A DNA stretch of 55,750 bases from Deltaproteobacteria bacterium (GCA_019308995.1 JAFDHD010000002.1:66946-122695), one strand, 5' to 3'. Positions 23,324 through 32,391 are shown, counted from the stretch's first letter. The notes: a model not told the origin generated them from the sequence alone. Made by a program: numbers and translations.

Positions 23324-25141
23324 TTAAAAGGCCTCCTCCGGGATGTCTATGGCCGAGGTGTCTTTTACCTTCAGGGGCTCATAGCGAGAGAAAACATTGG
23401 TCATGATATTGCGGCAGTAGAAGCGAGCCGTCTCGATCTTGCCTCGATAAAAGACGCCGTCTGACGAGCCGGGATCAACCTCTTTCAATTTTTCCCGGGC
23501 CACAAGACCCTGCTCCAGCATGAGCTGGCCCATATAGACCTCGGCAAAGCAATCCAGGAAGCGGGTCGAGGTCAGGGGAATCAGGCGCATGTTTCCGTCC
23601 TCTCCAAACTGCTGCATGTAGGTCTGGACAAAATCGCCAACGATTTGAGCCGCTCTCTGATAAAGTTCGAAGTCAATTCCAAAGTCAGGGTTTTCCTGGT
23701 GTTCTTTGGCAAAGGCCAGGGCCTGTTTGAGCCAGTCCTGAAAGACCTGGCCGTTTTCCATCATCAGTTTGCGGCCCACCAGGTCCAGGGATTGAATGAA
23801 GTTGACGCCTTCCCAGATAGAGAGGATCTTGCAGTCGCGAGCATACTGTTCAACCGGGAACTCGCTGCAATACCCCACGCCGCCCATGACCTGCATGGCA
23901 TCGCGGCAGAGGTTGTAACCGAAATCCGAACAGTAGGACTTGATGAGCGGCGTGACCAGATCAACCTGCCTTTCAGCACCTTGCCGGATGGCTTCATCCG
24001 GATCATTCTCGGCAATATCGAGCAGGTAAAAAAGCTTCCCGGCAAAGGCCCGCATGGCCTCGGTGCCTGCCTTGAGGTTCATGAGCATGCGCCGCACGTC
24101 CTCATGCTGGATGATCGGAACCCGCGGCGCCCGGCGGTCGGTAAAGGGCGGACCCTGGATTCTTTCCTTGGCGTATTTGCGGGCCACATCGTAAGCCGAA
24201 GCCGCAATGCCCAGGGCCTGAATACCGGTCCCGATTCGGGCCTCGTTCATCATCTGGAACATCTTGCGCATGCCGGTGTTAGGCTCACCCAGAAGAATGC
24301 CGCGGCAGTTCCCATTTTCCCCAAGATTAAGGACCGCGGTGATAGAACCCTTGATCCCCATCTTGTGCTCAATGTTGCTGCAGATGACGTCGTTGGGTTC
24401 GCCCAGCGATCCGTCAGGGTTGACCCAGATCTTGGGCACAATAAAAAGACTGACGCCTCTGGTCCCGGCCGGCGCTCCCTCGATCCGCGCGATGGTCAGG
24501 TGAATGATGTTTTCCGTCAGGTCATGCTGACCGTCGGTAATAAAACACTTGTTCCCCTGGATCTTGTAAATGCTAGGGTCGTCCGGGTCGGGGATGGCCT
24601 TGGTGAGAAGATAACCATTGTCAGAACCGGCGTCAGGCTCGGTCAGGCACATGGTCCCGGCCCAGACACCGGTATACATCTTCTCCACAAAAAGGGCCTT
24701 GTCCTCCTCGGTGCCAAAGTTTTCGATCAACCGGCCCGCGCCGATGGCCAGGCCCGGATAGGTAGACATGGCCATGTTGGCGCCGGTGAAGAGTTCCATT
24801 ACCAGCCCGTTTACAACCTGAGGCAGGCCCTGTCCGCCAAATTCCGGGCTGTTCCCCGGCGCGATCCAGCCGTTTTCAGCCATAACCTTCCAGCACTCAT
24901 GAAAGGATTCGGGCAACGTGACCTCGCCATCTTTAAGCTCAACGTCCATTTGATCCCCATCCTGCAAGGTCGGGCCAAGGACCTCCTTGCAAACCTTGAT
25001 GGCCTCGTCAACGATCATGCTGAAATCATCAGTGGTAAAATCCTTGTAAGCGTCGTACTTAAGGAGCTTATCCACCTCTAAATGCTCAAAAAGCAAAAAC
25101 TTGGCGTCCCGGTCGTCCCGGTCAAAATAATTAATCCCCAT
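23324..25141 (-). CDS. acyl-CoA dehydrogenase (large, about 600 residues)
   Basis: A 605-residue FAD enzyme. Flavin and substrate motifs are GVWAGTMCLTEPDAGSD and CFITDGQHD; the helical C-terminal half carries QVMGGVGYCSEFPVEQYARD and the catalytic base in ILSIWEGVNFIQSLDLVGRK (the Glu of WEG). The final 130 residues match the extra C-terminal domain of the long acyl-CoA dehydrogenases. It oxidises acyl-CoA to trans-2-enoyl-CoA. I chose ATG 25141 because AGGAGG lies just upstream; the open frame continues 51 codons further, but that part is not protein-like for the family. No electron-transfer flavoprotein genes are adjacent. Confidence 0.92.
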   Translation of the reverse strand: MGINYFDRDDRDAKFLLFEHLEVDKLLKYDAYKDFTTDDFSMIVDEAIKVCKEVLGPTLQDGDQMDVELKDGEVTLPESFHECWKVMAENGWIAPGNSPEFGGQGLPQVVNGLVMELFTGANMAMSTYPGLAIGAGRLIENFGTEEDKALFVEKMYTGVWAGTMCLTEPDAGSDNGYLLTKAIPDPDDPSIYKIQGNKCFITDGQHDLTENIIHLTIARIEGAPAGTRGVSLFIVPKIWVNPDGSLGEPNDVICSNIEHKMGIKGSITAVLNLGENGNCRGILLGEPNTGMRKMFQMMNEARIGTGIQALGIAASAYDVARKYAKERIQGPPFTDRRAPRVPIIQHEDVRRMLMNLKAGTEAMRAFAGKLFYLLDIAENDPDEAIRQGAERQVDLVTPLIKSYCSDFGYNLCRDAMQVMGGVGYCSEFPVEQYARDCKILSIWEGVNFIQSLDLVGRKLMMENGQVFQDWLKQALAFAKEHQENPDFGIDFELYQRAAQIVGDFVQTYMQQFGEDGNMRLIPLTSTRFLDCFAEVYMGQLMLEQGLVAREKLKEVDPGSSDGVFYRGKIETARFYCRNIMTNVFSRYEPLKVKDTSAIDIPEEAF

Positions 25142-25581
25142 GTTCTTCCTCCTAACTTGCCTAAAATATTGAATACTTACCGTAGTGAAGCCAGAGAGGC
25201 ACCCCGGTCTCACCACGGTTTTCCTGCCAGCGGAATCCCGGACATTGATCTTTCCGAGCGCCCGCTCATATTCACCCGGTAAGTTACCACTCATCTTGAA
25301 GTCCGGTCAAGGGAATTTATAAAGAAGGCCCAAAACTGGCTCCCTCATCGTTTTGAATCATGACCGATAAAAAAAATTGTCTTTTTCAAAAGACAACCAT
25401 TTGAAAATTTTATAAAACCGCCTTTAAGAATCGTTTTGAGACCGCTTCACCCAGGCGGTCCGGCCGTGTTCAAAGGCGTCAAAAATTTTTTCACTTGAGA
25501 AAAAATACTTGTGGCGCCCTGGGCTCTGCTGTATAACGGGATTCACCTTGAAGCAGAATCCTTTTGGGGAGCTACCTTTCA
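25142..25581. other. divergent control region between the acyl-CoA dehydrogenase and sucC genes
   Basis: No gene seen. It contains a near-perfect 9-bp inverted repeat (TTGTCTTTT/AAAAGACAA, 25377-25396) and a second hairpin (GACCGC/GCGGTC, 25440-25460). The sucC promoter is listed separately. The palindrome at 25377 is placed where an operator or a terminator could act on either gene. Confidence 0.45.
25509..25537 (+). promoter_or_regulatory. probable sigma-70 promoter of sucCD
   Basis: TTGTGG (25509-25514), a 17-base spacer and TATAAC (25532-25537). This would start transcription about 40 bases before the sucC ATG. Confidence 0.55.
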
Positions 25582-26742
25582 ATGAAGCTGCATGAATATC
25601 AGGCCAAGGAATTCTTCAGCCGTTTCGACATTCCCGTACCTCAAGGCTCGGTGGCCAGGACACCTGAAGAGGCAAAAGACATCGCCAGGGGGCTGAAGCA
25701 GGGTCGACTCGTGGTCAAGGCCCAGATTCACGCTGGAGGGCGAGGCAAAGGCGGCGGCGTCAAGCTCGTGGATAGCCCTGATGAGGTCTTTGAGGCGGCT
25801 CGCGGACTCTTGGGTCAGAACTTAATCACGCCTCAGACCGGGCCGGAAGGCCGCCTGGTGCAGCAGGTTCTCATCGAGGAGGCCCCTGCGTACGAGGGGG
25901 AATATTATGCTGGCCTGACCCTGGACCGGAACCTGGCCCGGCCGGTGATGATGGTCAGTCCGGCCGGAGGCATGGAAATCGAGGAGGTGGCCGAAAAGAC
26001 GTCGGAGCTTATCTTCAAGGAAGCGGTGGACCCTGGCCTGGGCTTCCTGGCCTTCCAGGGCCGCAATCTGGCCGAGGGCCTGACATGGGGAGGCAGCCTC
26101 TTGAGGAGCGGGGCGGCTCTCTTTTCAAACCTGTACCGCCTCTTTATTTCCCTGGACGCTTCGCTGGCCGAAATCAACCCCCTGGTTATCACCGCAGAGG
26201 GTCAGCTCCTGGCCCTGGACGCCAAGATCAGTATTGACGACAACGCCCTCTTTCGTCACCCCGACATGGAAGAACTGGCCGACCCCAACGAGATGGACCC
26301 CCTGGAGCTCGAAGCCAGTCGGCACGACCTGAACTATATCCGGCTGGATGGCAACATCGGCGTCATGGTCAATGGGGCCGGTCTGGCCATGGCCACCATG
26401 GACCTGATCAAGCAGGCCGGGGCCGAACCGGCCAACTTCCTCGACGTGGGCGGCGGGGCCGACGCTGAGGAAACCGCTCAGGGGTTCAGAATTATTCTGT
26501 CCGACGAGCGGGTTAAGGCCATCCTGATTAATATTTTCGGAGGCATACTTCGCTGCGATGTTCTGGCCAAGGGTGTGATCGAGGCTGCAAAAACGGTCCA
26601 GGTCAAGGTCCCGATCATCATTCGCCTGGAGGGGACTAATAAAGATGAAGGCCAGCGCCTTCTGAACGAGTCGGATCTGGACTTTACCGTGGCCCATGAT
26701 CTCAAAGACGCAGCTAAAAAAGTGGCGAATCTGGTAAGATAG
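25582..26742 (+). CDS. sucC: succinate-CoA ligase (ADP-forming) beta subunit
   Basis: A 386-residue SucC of normal length with [20 protein letters not shown], the ATP-grasp motif [12 protein letters not shown], the metal-binding region [10 protein letters not shown], and the C-terminal [16 protein letters not shown] and [14 protein letters not shown]. It binds ATP/ADP and, with SucD, interconverts succinyl-CoA and succinate with substrate-level phosphorylation. ATG 25582 has GGGGAG 12 bases upstream; a TTG six codons earlier is in frame but unlikely. Ten bases separate it from sucD. Confidence 0.95.
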   Translation: MKLHEYQAKEFFSRFDIPVPQGSVARTPEEAKDIARGLKQGRLVVKAQIHAGGRGKGGGVKLVDSPDEVFEAARGLLGQNLITPQTGPEGRLVQQVLIEEAPAYEGEYYAGLTLDRNLARPVMMVSPAGGMEIEEVAEKTSELIFKEAVDPGLGFLAFQGRNLAEGLTWGGSLLRSGAALFSNLYRLFISLDASLAEINPLVITAEGQLLALDAKISIDDNALFRHPDMEELADPNEMDPLELEASRHDLNYIRLDGNIGVMVNGAGLAMATMDLIKQAGAEPANFLDVGGGADAEETAQGFRIILSDERVKAILINIFGGILRCDVLAKGVIEAAKTVQVKVPIIIRLEGTNKDEGQRLLNESDLDFTVAHDLKDAAKKVANLVR

Positions 26743-26752
26743 CGGAGCGTAT

Positions 26753-27619
26753 ATGAGCATTCTGGTGGATAAAAACACACGGGTTATCGTGCAAGGGATA
26801 ACCGGCTCGGAAGGACGTTTCCATACCGAGAAGATGATCGAATACGGAACCAAGGTCGTGGGAGGCGTGACCCCGGGCAAGGGCGGCCAGGAGATTTTCG
26901 GTCTGCCGGTCTTTAATACGGTTGACCGGGCCATGGCCGAGGTTCAGCCTACGGCCAGTATCATCTTTGTTCCGCCCGCCATGGCCGCCGACGCCATCAT
27001 GGAGGCTGCCGCGGGTTTGAAGCTGGTGGTGTGTATCACCGAAGGCATTCCGGTCCTCGAGATGGCCAGGGTCTGGCACTACCTGCGCCAGCGGGGCGTG
27101 ATTCTCATCGGCCCCAACTGCCCCGGCATCATCACTCCCGGACAGACCAAGCTCGGGATCATGCCCAGCCCGATCCATCTAGCCGGTTCTATCGGCGTCG
27201 TCTCCCGCAGCGGGACCCTGACCTATGAGGTCGTGAGTCAGCTTTCAGAGGTGGGTCTGGGCCAGTCCACCTGCCTCGGAATCGGCGGCGATCCCGTCAT
27301 CGGCCAGTCTTTTGTGGATATTCTCAAGCATTTCCAGGCGGACGACCAGACCGAGGCCGTGGTGCTGGTGGGCGAGATCGGCGGGCGGGCTGAGGAGGAT
27401 GCGGCCGGGTACATCCGGGCCGAGTTCAGCAAGCCCGTCTTTGCCTTCATCGCCGGGCGCACGGCCCCGCCCGGCCGCCGCATGGGTCATGCCGGGGCTA
27501 TCATCTCCGGGAAATCCGGGAAAGCGGCCGATAAAATCGCTGCCCTGAAGGGTGCAGGCATTCACGTCATCGAGGACCTGGGCGTCCTGGGTGAGACGGT
27601 CAAGGATGTCCTGGGCTGA
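26753..27619 (+). CDS. sucD: succinate-CoA ligase alpha subunit
   Basis: A 288-residue SucD of normal length. The CoA-binding Rossmann domain starts [32 protein letters not shown] follows the junction, and the phosphohistidine lies in [12 protein letters not shown] near residue 243. It carries the phosphorylated histidine that relays phosphate between succinyl-phosphate and the nucleotide in SucC. KorDABC 4 kb away would supply succinyl-CoA if its substrate is 2-oxoglutarate. Confidence 0.95.
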   Translation: MSILVDKNTRVIVQGITGSEGRFHTEKMIEYGTKVVGGVTPGKGGQEIFGLPVFNTVDRAMAEVQPTASIIFVPPAMAADAIMEAAAGLKLVVCITEGIPVLEMARVWHYLRQRGVILIGPNCPGIITPGQTKLGIMPSPIHLAGSIGVVSRSGTLTYEVVSQLSEVGLGQSTCLGIGGDPVIGQSFVDILKHFQADDQTEAVVLVGEIGGRAEEDAAGYIRAEFSKPVFAFIAGRTAPPGRRMGHAGAIISGKSGKAADKIAALKGAGIHVIEDLGVLGETVKDVLG

Positions 27620-27653
27620 AAGGCTGAGGCCAAAGGGCGAGCCAGGGCCTTAG

Positions 27654-28214
27654 ATGAAGATTCTGCTTCACATCTGCTGCGGACCATGCGCCATCTATCC
27701 GGTCCAGGCCCTGAGAGAGGCCGGGCATGAGGTTCACGGTTACTTCTTCAATCCCAATATCCATCCCTATCAGGAATACCTCCGGCGGCGGGATACTCTG
27801 GCTCAGTATGCCGAATCAATTGAACTGCCTCTCATCTTCGCCAAAGGATACGACCTCGAAGGCTTCCTCAGAGAGATGGTCTTCCGGGAGACGGATCGCT
27901 GCCGGTTCTGCTACCGCCTCCGCCTGAATCAGGCCGTTCATGTGGCCAAAAGGGGAAGGTTCGAGGCCGTCACCACGACGCTCCTTCACAGCAAGCATCA
28001 AAACCATGAACTCATCACCGAGATCGGCCGCGAGGCGGCGCGGAAAAGGCGTATCGAGTTCTTTTACCAGGACTTCCGTGAAGGCTGGAAGCAAGGAATC
28101 GTCCGCTCCAAGGAGCTGGGCATGTACCGCCAGCAATACTGCGGTTGCATTTACAGCGAAAAAGAACGCTTCTACCGGCCGGGCAGCGGTGCGAGGCAGA
28201 ACCCCGGCCGGTGA
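27654..28214 (+). CDS. queH: epoxyqueuosine reductase QueH
   Basis: A 186-residue protein of the QueH (former DUF208) family: MKILLHICCGPCAIYPVQAL at the start, FFNPNIHPYQEYLRRRD, then DRCRFCYRLRL and YCGCIYSE. The paired cysteines at 8-9, those in CRFC and those in CGC are the expected iron and iron-sulfur ligands. It performs the last step of queuosine synthesis in tRNA and replaces the cobalamin enzyme QueG. It lies 34 bases after sucD, perhaps on the same transcript. Confidence 0.9.
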   Translation: MKILLHICCGPCAIYPVQALREAGHEVHGYFFNPNIHPYQEYLRRRDTLAQYAESIELPLIFAKGYDLEGFLREMVFRETDRCRFCYRLRLNQAVHVAKRGRFEAVTTTLLHSKHQNHELITEIGREAARKRRIEFFYQDFREGWKQGIVRSKELGMYRQQYCGCIYSEKERFYRPGSGARQNPGR

Positions 28215-28218
28215 AACA

Positions 28219-28509
28219 ATGACCGTGGCCCGACTGGCCAGAGAAAATTTAAGATATTATCTCGTGGCCACGGTTATGAAAACGGCCAGGGTAAGTAAAA
28301 AAGATCATGAGAAGTACAATGCGTCCTGGCCCATCATCCACGGAAAGCTCCCTATCAGCGGCGCACAGATGATAGACCTGTGGCCTTGCAATCACCTGGG
28401 CTTTACCTTTGGCGATTTTCTCCCGCACCTGGTCGAAATGGCTGAAAGAACAGATATCGGCTATGTCGTCTTTGACGAGGCTGGAAGGAAATATACAAAG
28501 ATCAGTTAA
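28219..28509 (+). CDS. small protein of unknown function
   Basis: About 96 residues from ATG 28219 (MTVARLARENLRYYLVATV ... VVFDEAGRKYTKIS), four bases after the queH stop. The same frame is open further upstream, but there it is antisense to nothing and simply a shadow of queH. The protein has a basic N-terminal third and a central segment WPIIHGKLPISGAQMIDLWP. I do not recognise the family. A coding-like stretch in another frame begins near its end (28476-28616), so this may be the front of a longer gene broken by a frameshift. Confidence 0.5.
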   Translation: MTVARLARENLRYYLVATVMKTARVSKKDHEKYNASWPIIHGKLPISGAQMIDLWPCNHLGFTFGDFLPHLVEMAERTDIGYVVFDEAGRKYTKIS

Positions 28510-28616
28510 TCATTAGCTTTGGGGATAGATACCTGCTGGACGCCGAAAAATGGCAGGCTGGAAAGCCTGTCCCATATCTTGCCATAAAGCTGCAACTGGG
28601 CTACCATGAGGCCTGA
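28476..28616 (+). pseudogene. coding-like fragment overlapping the end of the small protein gene
   Basis: In the frame ending with TGA at 28614-28616, about 45 codons read WKEIYKDQLIISFGDRYLLD, then AEKWQAGKPVPYLAIKLQLG, then YHEA. There is no start codon after the preceding in-frame TGA (28473-28475). It could be the displaced C-terminus of the gene at 28219 or a separate remnant. The composition is protein-like, but I know no homologue. Confidence 0.3.
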
Positions 28617-28730
28617 GAAAAATTGTTCTCATGGCCGCTGATGAAAAAAACGACCCCAGGGCCTTTCGCTGACGCAACAATCGGTCAAGGGGGAATGGGC
28701 GACCCTGACCATGACCAGAACGGAGGCATC

Positions 28731-29477
28731 ATGAGGCGCTTTCTGATTGATCCGGCGCTGCCAATCTCTGATCAGGCCGCATTGACCGGGTCACAAGCCC
28801 GCCATGCCTTGCGCGTCTTACGTCTCAAACCCGGGGACCAGGTCTGTTTAATAGACGGCCAGGGGCATGAATGGGAGACTCGTATCGTCTCGACCGCCTC
28901 TGACCGGGTCGAACTGGACGTCATAGAACAGAAGGCCTCCCTCAAGGAGTCCCCCCTGGAACTGACCCTGGGGCTGGCGGTCCTGAAGGCCGCCCCCATG
29001 GACCTGGTCATCCAGAAGGGAACCGAGCTGGGGCTGAAAAGGCTGATCCCCCTTTACTCCGCCCGCAGCGCGGTTCGTATGAACCAAAGCCAGGCTGAAA
29101 AGAGGCGGGCGCGCTGGCAAAAGATCGCCCTGGAGGCCCTGAAGCAGTGCCAGCGTGGCTGGCCGGTGGAAATCCATGCTCTGGCCAGCCTGGAGGTCTT
29201 CCTGTCCGCGGCGTCTCAAGCTGACTTGAGGCTCATGCTTTATGAAGAAAAAAGAAGCGCCTTAGGAGCGCGCTTCAAGGAACTGCTACGCCAGAGTCCT
29301 GAGCCGCGCTCCGTCTTTGTCCTGGTCGGACCTGAAGGCGGGTTCACCTCTGAGGAGGTCTCCCGGGCCGAAGAGGCGGGTTTTGAAATTCTGGGGCTGG
29401 GGCCGAGGGTCATGCGTTCCGAAACAGCGGCCCTGGCCTTGATGGCTATTTTAGGTTTCGCCTGGGGCGATTTGTAA
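28731..29477 (+). CDS. rsmE: 16S rRNA (uracil1498-N3)-methyltransferase
   Basis: A 248-residue RsmE with MRRFLIDPALPISDQAALTG, SQARHALRVLRLKPGDQVCL (PUA-like part), then the SPOUT knot motifs LAVLKAAPMDLVIQKGTELG, VFVLVGPEGGFTSEE, and LGPRVMRSETAALALMAILG. It methylates N3 of U1498 in 16S rRNA. ATG 28731 has GGAGG just upstream; the same open frame begins 36 codons earlier but those residues are not family-like. Confidence 0.93.
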   Translation: MRRFLIDPALPISDQAALTGSQARHALRVLRLKPGDQVCLIDGQGHEWETRIVSTASDRVELDVIEQKASLKESPLELTLGLAVLKAAPMDLVIQKGTELGLKRLIPLYSARSAVRMNQSQAEKRRARWQKIALEALKQCQRGWPVEIHALASLEVFLSAASQADLRLMLYEEKRSALGARFKELLRQSPEPRSVFVLVGPEGGFTSEEVSRAEEAGFEILGLGPRVMRSETAALALMAILGFAWGDL

Positions 29478-29485
29478 AATTTTGA

Positions 29486-29499
29486 TTGATTTTTATCAT
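29486..29499. promoter_or_regulatory. possible FNR-type box before the acidic zinc-ribbon gene
   Basis: TTGATTTTTATCAT matches TTGAT-N4-ATCAA at nine of ten specified positions. It lies 66 bases before the ATG and just ahead of a TAATAT -10-like sequence at 29509. AT-rich context makes chance occurrence quite possible. Confidence 0.3.
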
Positions 29500-29564
29500 T
29501 TAACCGTGTAATATATAGAGGTTAAACTTAAAAATCTCTTTAGCCCGAACAATAGGAGGGCCGT

Positions 29565-30626
29565 ATGAGGTGTCCCAAATGTGGCCTGACCAGTTTTGAT
29601 CACAACGAGGTCTGCCCCAAATGCGGGCGAGGCCTGACTCCGGTGCGGGAGCAGCTCGGCCTCATAGCCGTAACTCCCAAGCCGGTTTTCTTCCTGGGGT
29701 CTCTGCTGAGTCAAGGGGAATCCGAGGATTTCACCTTTGAAGGGGAGGAGACCGAACACCTGGGCACTTATGATGAAGAGGTCTCCGAGATGCCGGAGGA
29801 GGCCGAAGCGCCTGCTGAACTGGAAGAGGTGGCCACTCTTGAATTCGAGGCCGAACCGGGGGAAGAAATTCAGCCGGGCATGGTTGAAGTTACGCCCGGA
29901 GACGAGATTGAATTCGAGCTGCCTCAAGAGGGTGAGGAGCTAGAGATTCAAACTGAAGAGCCTTCCGAGGTGGTCGTTATGGAAGAAGCCGAGCCCGTGG
30001 CCGATCTGGAGGCTGAAGAGACCCTGATTCTTGAACCGGGAGAGGAAGTCGAACCTGAACTTAGCCTGGAAGTTTCACCCGAACTTGAAGAGGAGACGGT
30101 TAGCTTTGAAGCCGAGGCAGAGGAAGCGCCAGAACAGGAAATTGACCTGGAAATAGATTCCATGGCTGATGAGGAGCTTGCTGAAGGAGAAGCCGAAGAA
30201 CTGGACCTGGGCGATCTTTCACTTGAGGATGAAGCCCTGGAGGCCACAGTGCCTGCCCGGGAGCCCGAGGAAGAGCCTGAAGCGGCCCCGGAAGAAGAAC
30301 TGGACCTCACCGACCTGGACCTGGAGCTGGGCGAGGAAGAGGGCCTTGAAGAGAGCGACATTGAAGATTTGGGGCTGACCGACCTGGAGCTGGAAGAAGA
30401 TACCATAACCCCCACCGCCGCGCCGTCTGAGGAGTTAATCCAGGAAGAGGCCCTCGCGTCTGGTGCTGAGGATGAGGGAATTTCGCTCGATGACTCCACC
30501 GTGATCATCGAAGACACCGGGGAGGCGGCCACGGCCGCAGCGGCTGAGCCGGAGCAGGACGAGGAGCTCGACGAGATTGAACTGGATTTTGACGACCTGG
30601 AGCTGGAGGAGGAAGATAAGAGCTGA
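29565..30626 (+). CDS. zinc-ribbon protein with a long glutamate-rich acidic tail
   Basis: A 353-residue protein. Residues 1-24 are a two-knuckle zinc ribbon (MRCPKCGLTSFDHNEVCPKC). From about residue 50 to the end nearly every third residue is Glu or Asp, with recurrent phrases such as ELDLTDLDLELGEEEG, LEESDIEDLGLTDLELEED and EIELDFDDLELEEEDKS. There is no membrane segment or signal peptide. The tail is low complexity, probably disordered and extremely acidic. Similar zinc-ribbon plus acidic-tail proteins occur in Desulfobacterota, but I cannot assign a function; a chaperone-like or protein-binding scaffold role would be a guess. It follows rsmE by 87 bases and has an AGGAGG site. Confidence 0.8.
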   Translation: MRCPKCGLTSFDHNEVCPKCGRGLTPVREQLGLIAVTPKPVFFLGSLLSQGESEDFTFEGEETEHLGTYDEEVSEMPEEAEAPAELEEVATLEFEAEPGEEIQPGMVEVTPGDEIEFELPQEGEELEIQTEEPSEVVVMEEAEPVADLEAEETLILEPGEEVEPELSLEVSPELEEETVSFEAEAEEAPEQEIDLEIDSMADEELAEGEAEELDLGDLSLEDEALEATVPAREPEEEPEAAPEEELDLTDLDLELGEEEGLEESDIEDLGLTDLELEEDTITPTAAPSEELIQEEALASGAEDEGISLDDSTVIIEDTGEAATAAAAEPEQDEELDEIELDFDDLELEEEDKS

Positions 30627-30675
30627 TAACTTTTTTTTAAACCGTCCCGATGGGACTCAAAAAATTGTGGATATC

Positions 30676-30701
30676 TAGCCTGGCAATGAATTGCCAGGCT
30701 A
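30676..30701 (+). terminator. terminator after the acidic zinc-ribbon gene
   Basis: TAGCCTGGCAAT and ATTGCCAGGCTA form a perfect 12-bp stem with a two-base centre, followed by TTATCATT. A smaller hairpin (GTCCC gat GGGAC) lies just before it at about 30644-30656. Confidence 0.7.
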
Positions 30702-30748
30702 TTATCATTGCGTTCCTCACAGAACGCCAATAAAACAACCTGCCAGAC

Positions 30749-30916
30749 TCAAATATTGTTAGCCAGCGAAACATTCACTCCTACAAAATTCTTTAGAAAT
30801 CTGGAAAACAACCATTCTGATGAACTAACGGTGTGGAGCAAGGCGTGTGTGAGGCGGTTTTCCTCATTGGCATACCGGTCATAGAGTGGGTGCAGTCTTG
30901 CTTTATTAATTTTCAT
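30749..30916 (-). CDS. 55-residue ORF, probable N-terminal remnant of a larger protein
   Basis: The minus-strand frame from ATG 30916 to TGA 30749 encodes MKINKARLHPLYDRYANEEN, then RLTHALLHTVSSSEWLFSRF, then LKNFVGVNVSLANNI. It has a good ribosome site (AAAGGTGAGC directly upstream). The segment NEENRLTHALLHTV resembles the N-terminus of large nuclease- or restriction-associated hypothetical proteins (N.ENRLT.ALL pattern), but it stops after 55 codons. I read it as the start of a lost gene, possibly a defence gene; it might still be expressed as a peptide. The assignment is weak pattern recognition. Confidence 0.4.
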   Translation of the reverse strand: MKINKARLHPLYDRYANEENRLTHALLHTVSSSEWLFSRFLKNFVGVNVSLANNI

Positions 30917-31069
30917 TGCTCACCTTTCTTTACAAGGGACTTATGAGGGTTTGCAAAATATTTTCTAAATGAGCCGTCAGTGTGAACTGCTAGGGCTTTC
31001 CAGGTCAACGTATCATTATCAGGCCGCGGTTCGTGGGCCTTGAGGCGATTTATCCCATAGAAAGGCTTT
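30917..31069. other. gap between the remnant ORF and the 2-oxoacid oxidoreductase operon
   Basis: No further gene seen. Together with 30627-30748 this makes a roughly 440-base region that holds only the terminator hairpins and the 55-residue ORF. Confidence 0.4.
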
Positions 31070-31618
31070 TCAACTCCCCTGGCGACCGAAAGCCACCCCT
31101 CTTTCCACGGCTCTGGTGTTCAGGGCCAGTATTTCGTGGTTGGTTGAACCTGCGGTCTCGATGAGGGCCTGCTTGATGCTTGTTTGAGCAACCGTCTCTG
31201 TCCTGCCAATCAGTACGCCCAGGAATATCATGTTGGCTAAGCGGTCGTTGCCCACCTCAGCGGCCAGCTCGGTTGAGGGAACCATTATCACTTCAGGGCC
31301 TTGAACCTCCACTTCTTCCGGCCTGATTAAAGATGAATTCACCAGCAGCAGCCCATCGTTCTTAACTCGAGGCCCGAACTTGACCAGAGAGGGCTTGTTC
31401 ATGACGACACACCCCTTCGGGTTGGTGATGCTGGGGGAGCCGATGTCCTGGTCGGAAATGACCACGGTGCAGTTGGCGGTGCCTCCGCGCATCTCAACGC
31501 CGTAAACAGGCAGGTAGGTCACCTTGCGGCCCTCCAGCATGGCGGCTTGGGCCAGAAGGTTGCCGATGAACATGACGCCCTGTCCGCCGAAACCCGCAAT
31601 GATCAGATCAAAGTACAA
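31070..31618 (-). CDS. korC: 2-oxoacid:ferredoxin oxidoreductase gamma subunit
   Basis: A 182-residue gamma subunit with FDLIIAGFGGQGVMFIGNLLA-type start (seen as IIAGFGGQGVMFIGN), TYLPVYGVEMRGGTANCTVV, and PSLVKFGPRVKNDGLLLVNSS-like segments (seen as NKPSLVKFGPRVKNDGLL). In this family gamma completes the CoA-binding part of the enzyme. It is the last gene of the operon, 11 bases after the beta subunit gene. The four subunits are separate, as in 2-oxoglutarate or 2-oxoisovalerate enzymes of anaerobes. Confidence 0.9.
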   Translation of the reverse strand: MYFDLIIAGFGGQGVMFIGNLLAQAAMLEGRKVTYLPVYGVEMRGGTANCTVVISDQDIGSPSITNPKGCVVMNKPSLVKFGPRVKNDGLLLVNSSLIRPEEVEVQGPEVIMVPSTELAAEVGNDRLANMIFLGVLIGRTETVAQTSIKQALIETAGSTNHEILALNTRAVERGVAFGRQGS

Positions 31619-31629
31619 AAAATCGCTCC

Positions 31630-32391
31630 TTAACCAGCCTTGGCCTGGGCTTCAGCTTTGAATTCCTTGAAAACTCCCAGGGGAAAAGCGGGAATCAACT
31701 CCTGGCCCACTCGCTCGCAGGCCTGGGCCGGTGTCATCTTCCAGTTGGTGGGGCAGGCTGACAGGTACTCAACAAACCCCAACCCCATCCCTTCAAGCTG
31801 GGCCTCGACCGCCTGCCGGGTTGCTTTTTTGGCCTGCATCAAATTCTTAATATTGTTGACGGCTACCCGCGCGGAATAGGCCGTTCCGGCCAGGTTGGCT
31901 AGCAGTTCGGCCATGTGAATCGGATGCCCGGCCTCCTGCGGGTCCCGGCCTCTCGGAGTGGTGGTGCTCTTCTGGCCGATCATGGTCGTGGGAGCCATCT
32001 GGCCGCCGGTCATGCCATAGATGGTGTTATTGACGAAGAAGACCGTCACATTTTCACCCCGGTTTGCAACGTGGATAATTTCCGCCGTGCCGATGGCCGC
32101 CAGGTCGCCGTCGCCCTGATAGGTGAAAACAAAATTATCCGGGCGGGCGCGCTTCACGCCGGTCGCTACTGCGGCGGCCCGTCCGTGCGGCGACTCGATC
32201 ACATCCACGTCAAAATAATCATACATGAAGACCGAGCAACCGACCGAAGCCGCGATGATAACCTGCTCCCGGAGTTCGTACTCATCAATGACCTCGGCCA
32301 CGATACGATGAATGATGCCATGGTGGCAGCCCGGGCAGAAGTGGAAGGGGACATCAATCAAGCTTTCGGGTCGTTTAAAAACCTGTTTCAT
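31630..32391 (-). CDS. korB: 2-oxoacid:ferredoxin oxidoreductase beta subunit (TPP-binding)
   Basis: A 253-residue thiamine diphosphate subunit. The first iron-sulfur cysteines lie in [13 protein letters not shown]; the TPP/Mg motif is [17 protein letters not shown] followed by [20 protein letters not shown]; the [12 protein letters not shown] segment carries a further cysteine. It decarboxylates the 2-oxoacid. Lengths and sequence fit KorB more than pyruvate enzymes, but discrimination between 2-oxoglutarate and branched-chain oxoacids needs a phylogeny. Confidence 0.91.
   Translation of the reverse strand: MKQVFKRPESLIDVPFHFCPGCHHGIIHRIVAEVIDEYELREQVIIAASVGCSVFMYDYFDVDVIESPHGRAAAVATGVKRARPDNFVFTYQGDGDLAAIGTAEIIHVANRGENVTVFFVNNTIYGMTGGQMAPTTMIGQKSTTTPRGRDPQEAGHPIHMAELLANLAGTAYSARVAVNNIKNLMQAKKATRQAVEAQLEGMGLGFVEYLSACPTNWKMTPAQACERVGQELIPAFPLGVFKEFKAEAQAKAG

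Noticed and set aside
23645-25081. 478-codon plus-strand ORF opposite the acyl-CoA dehydrogenase gene
   Set aside because: Long only because of codon bias on the opposite strand; no protein-family motif, whereas the minus strand has a full acyl-CoA dehydrogenase.
25377-25396. TTGTCTTTT/AAAAGACAA palindrome as a named operator
   Set aside because: Structure is real, but I cannot tie it to a known regulator; listed only as part of the intergenic region.
29948-30730. 260-codon serine-rich minus-strand ORF
   Set aside because: Mirror image of the Glu-rich tail codons (GAG/GAA giving Ser on the reverse); not an independent gene.
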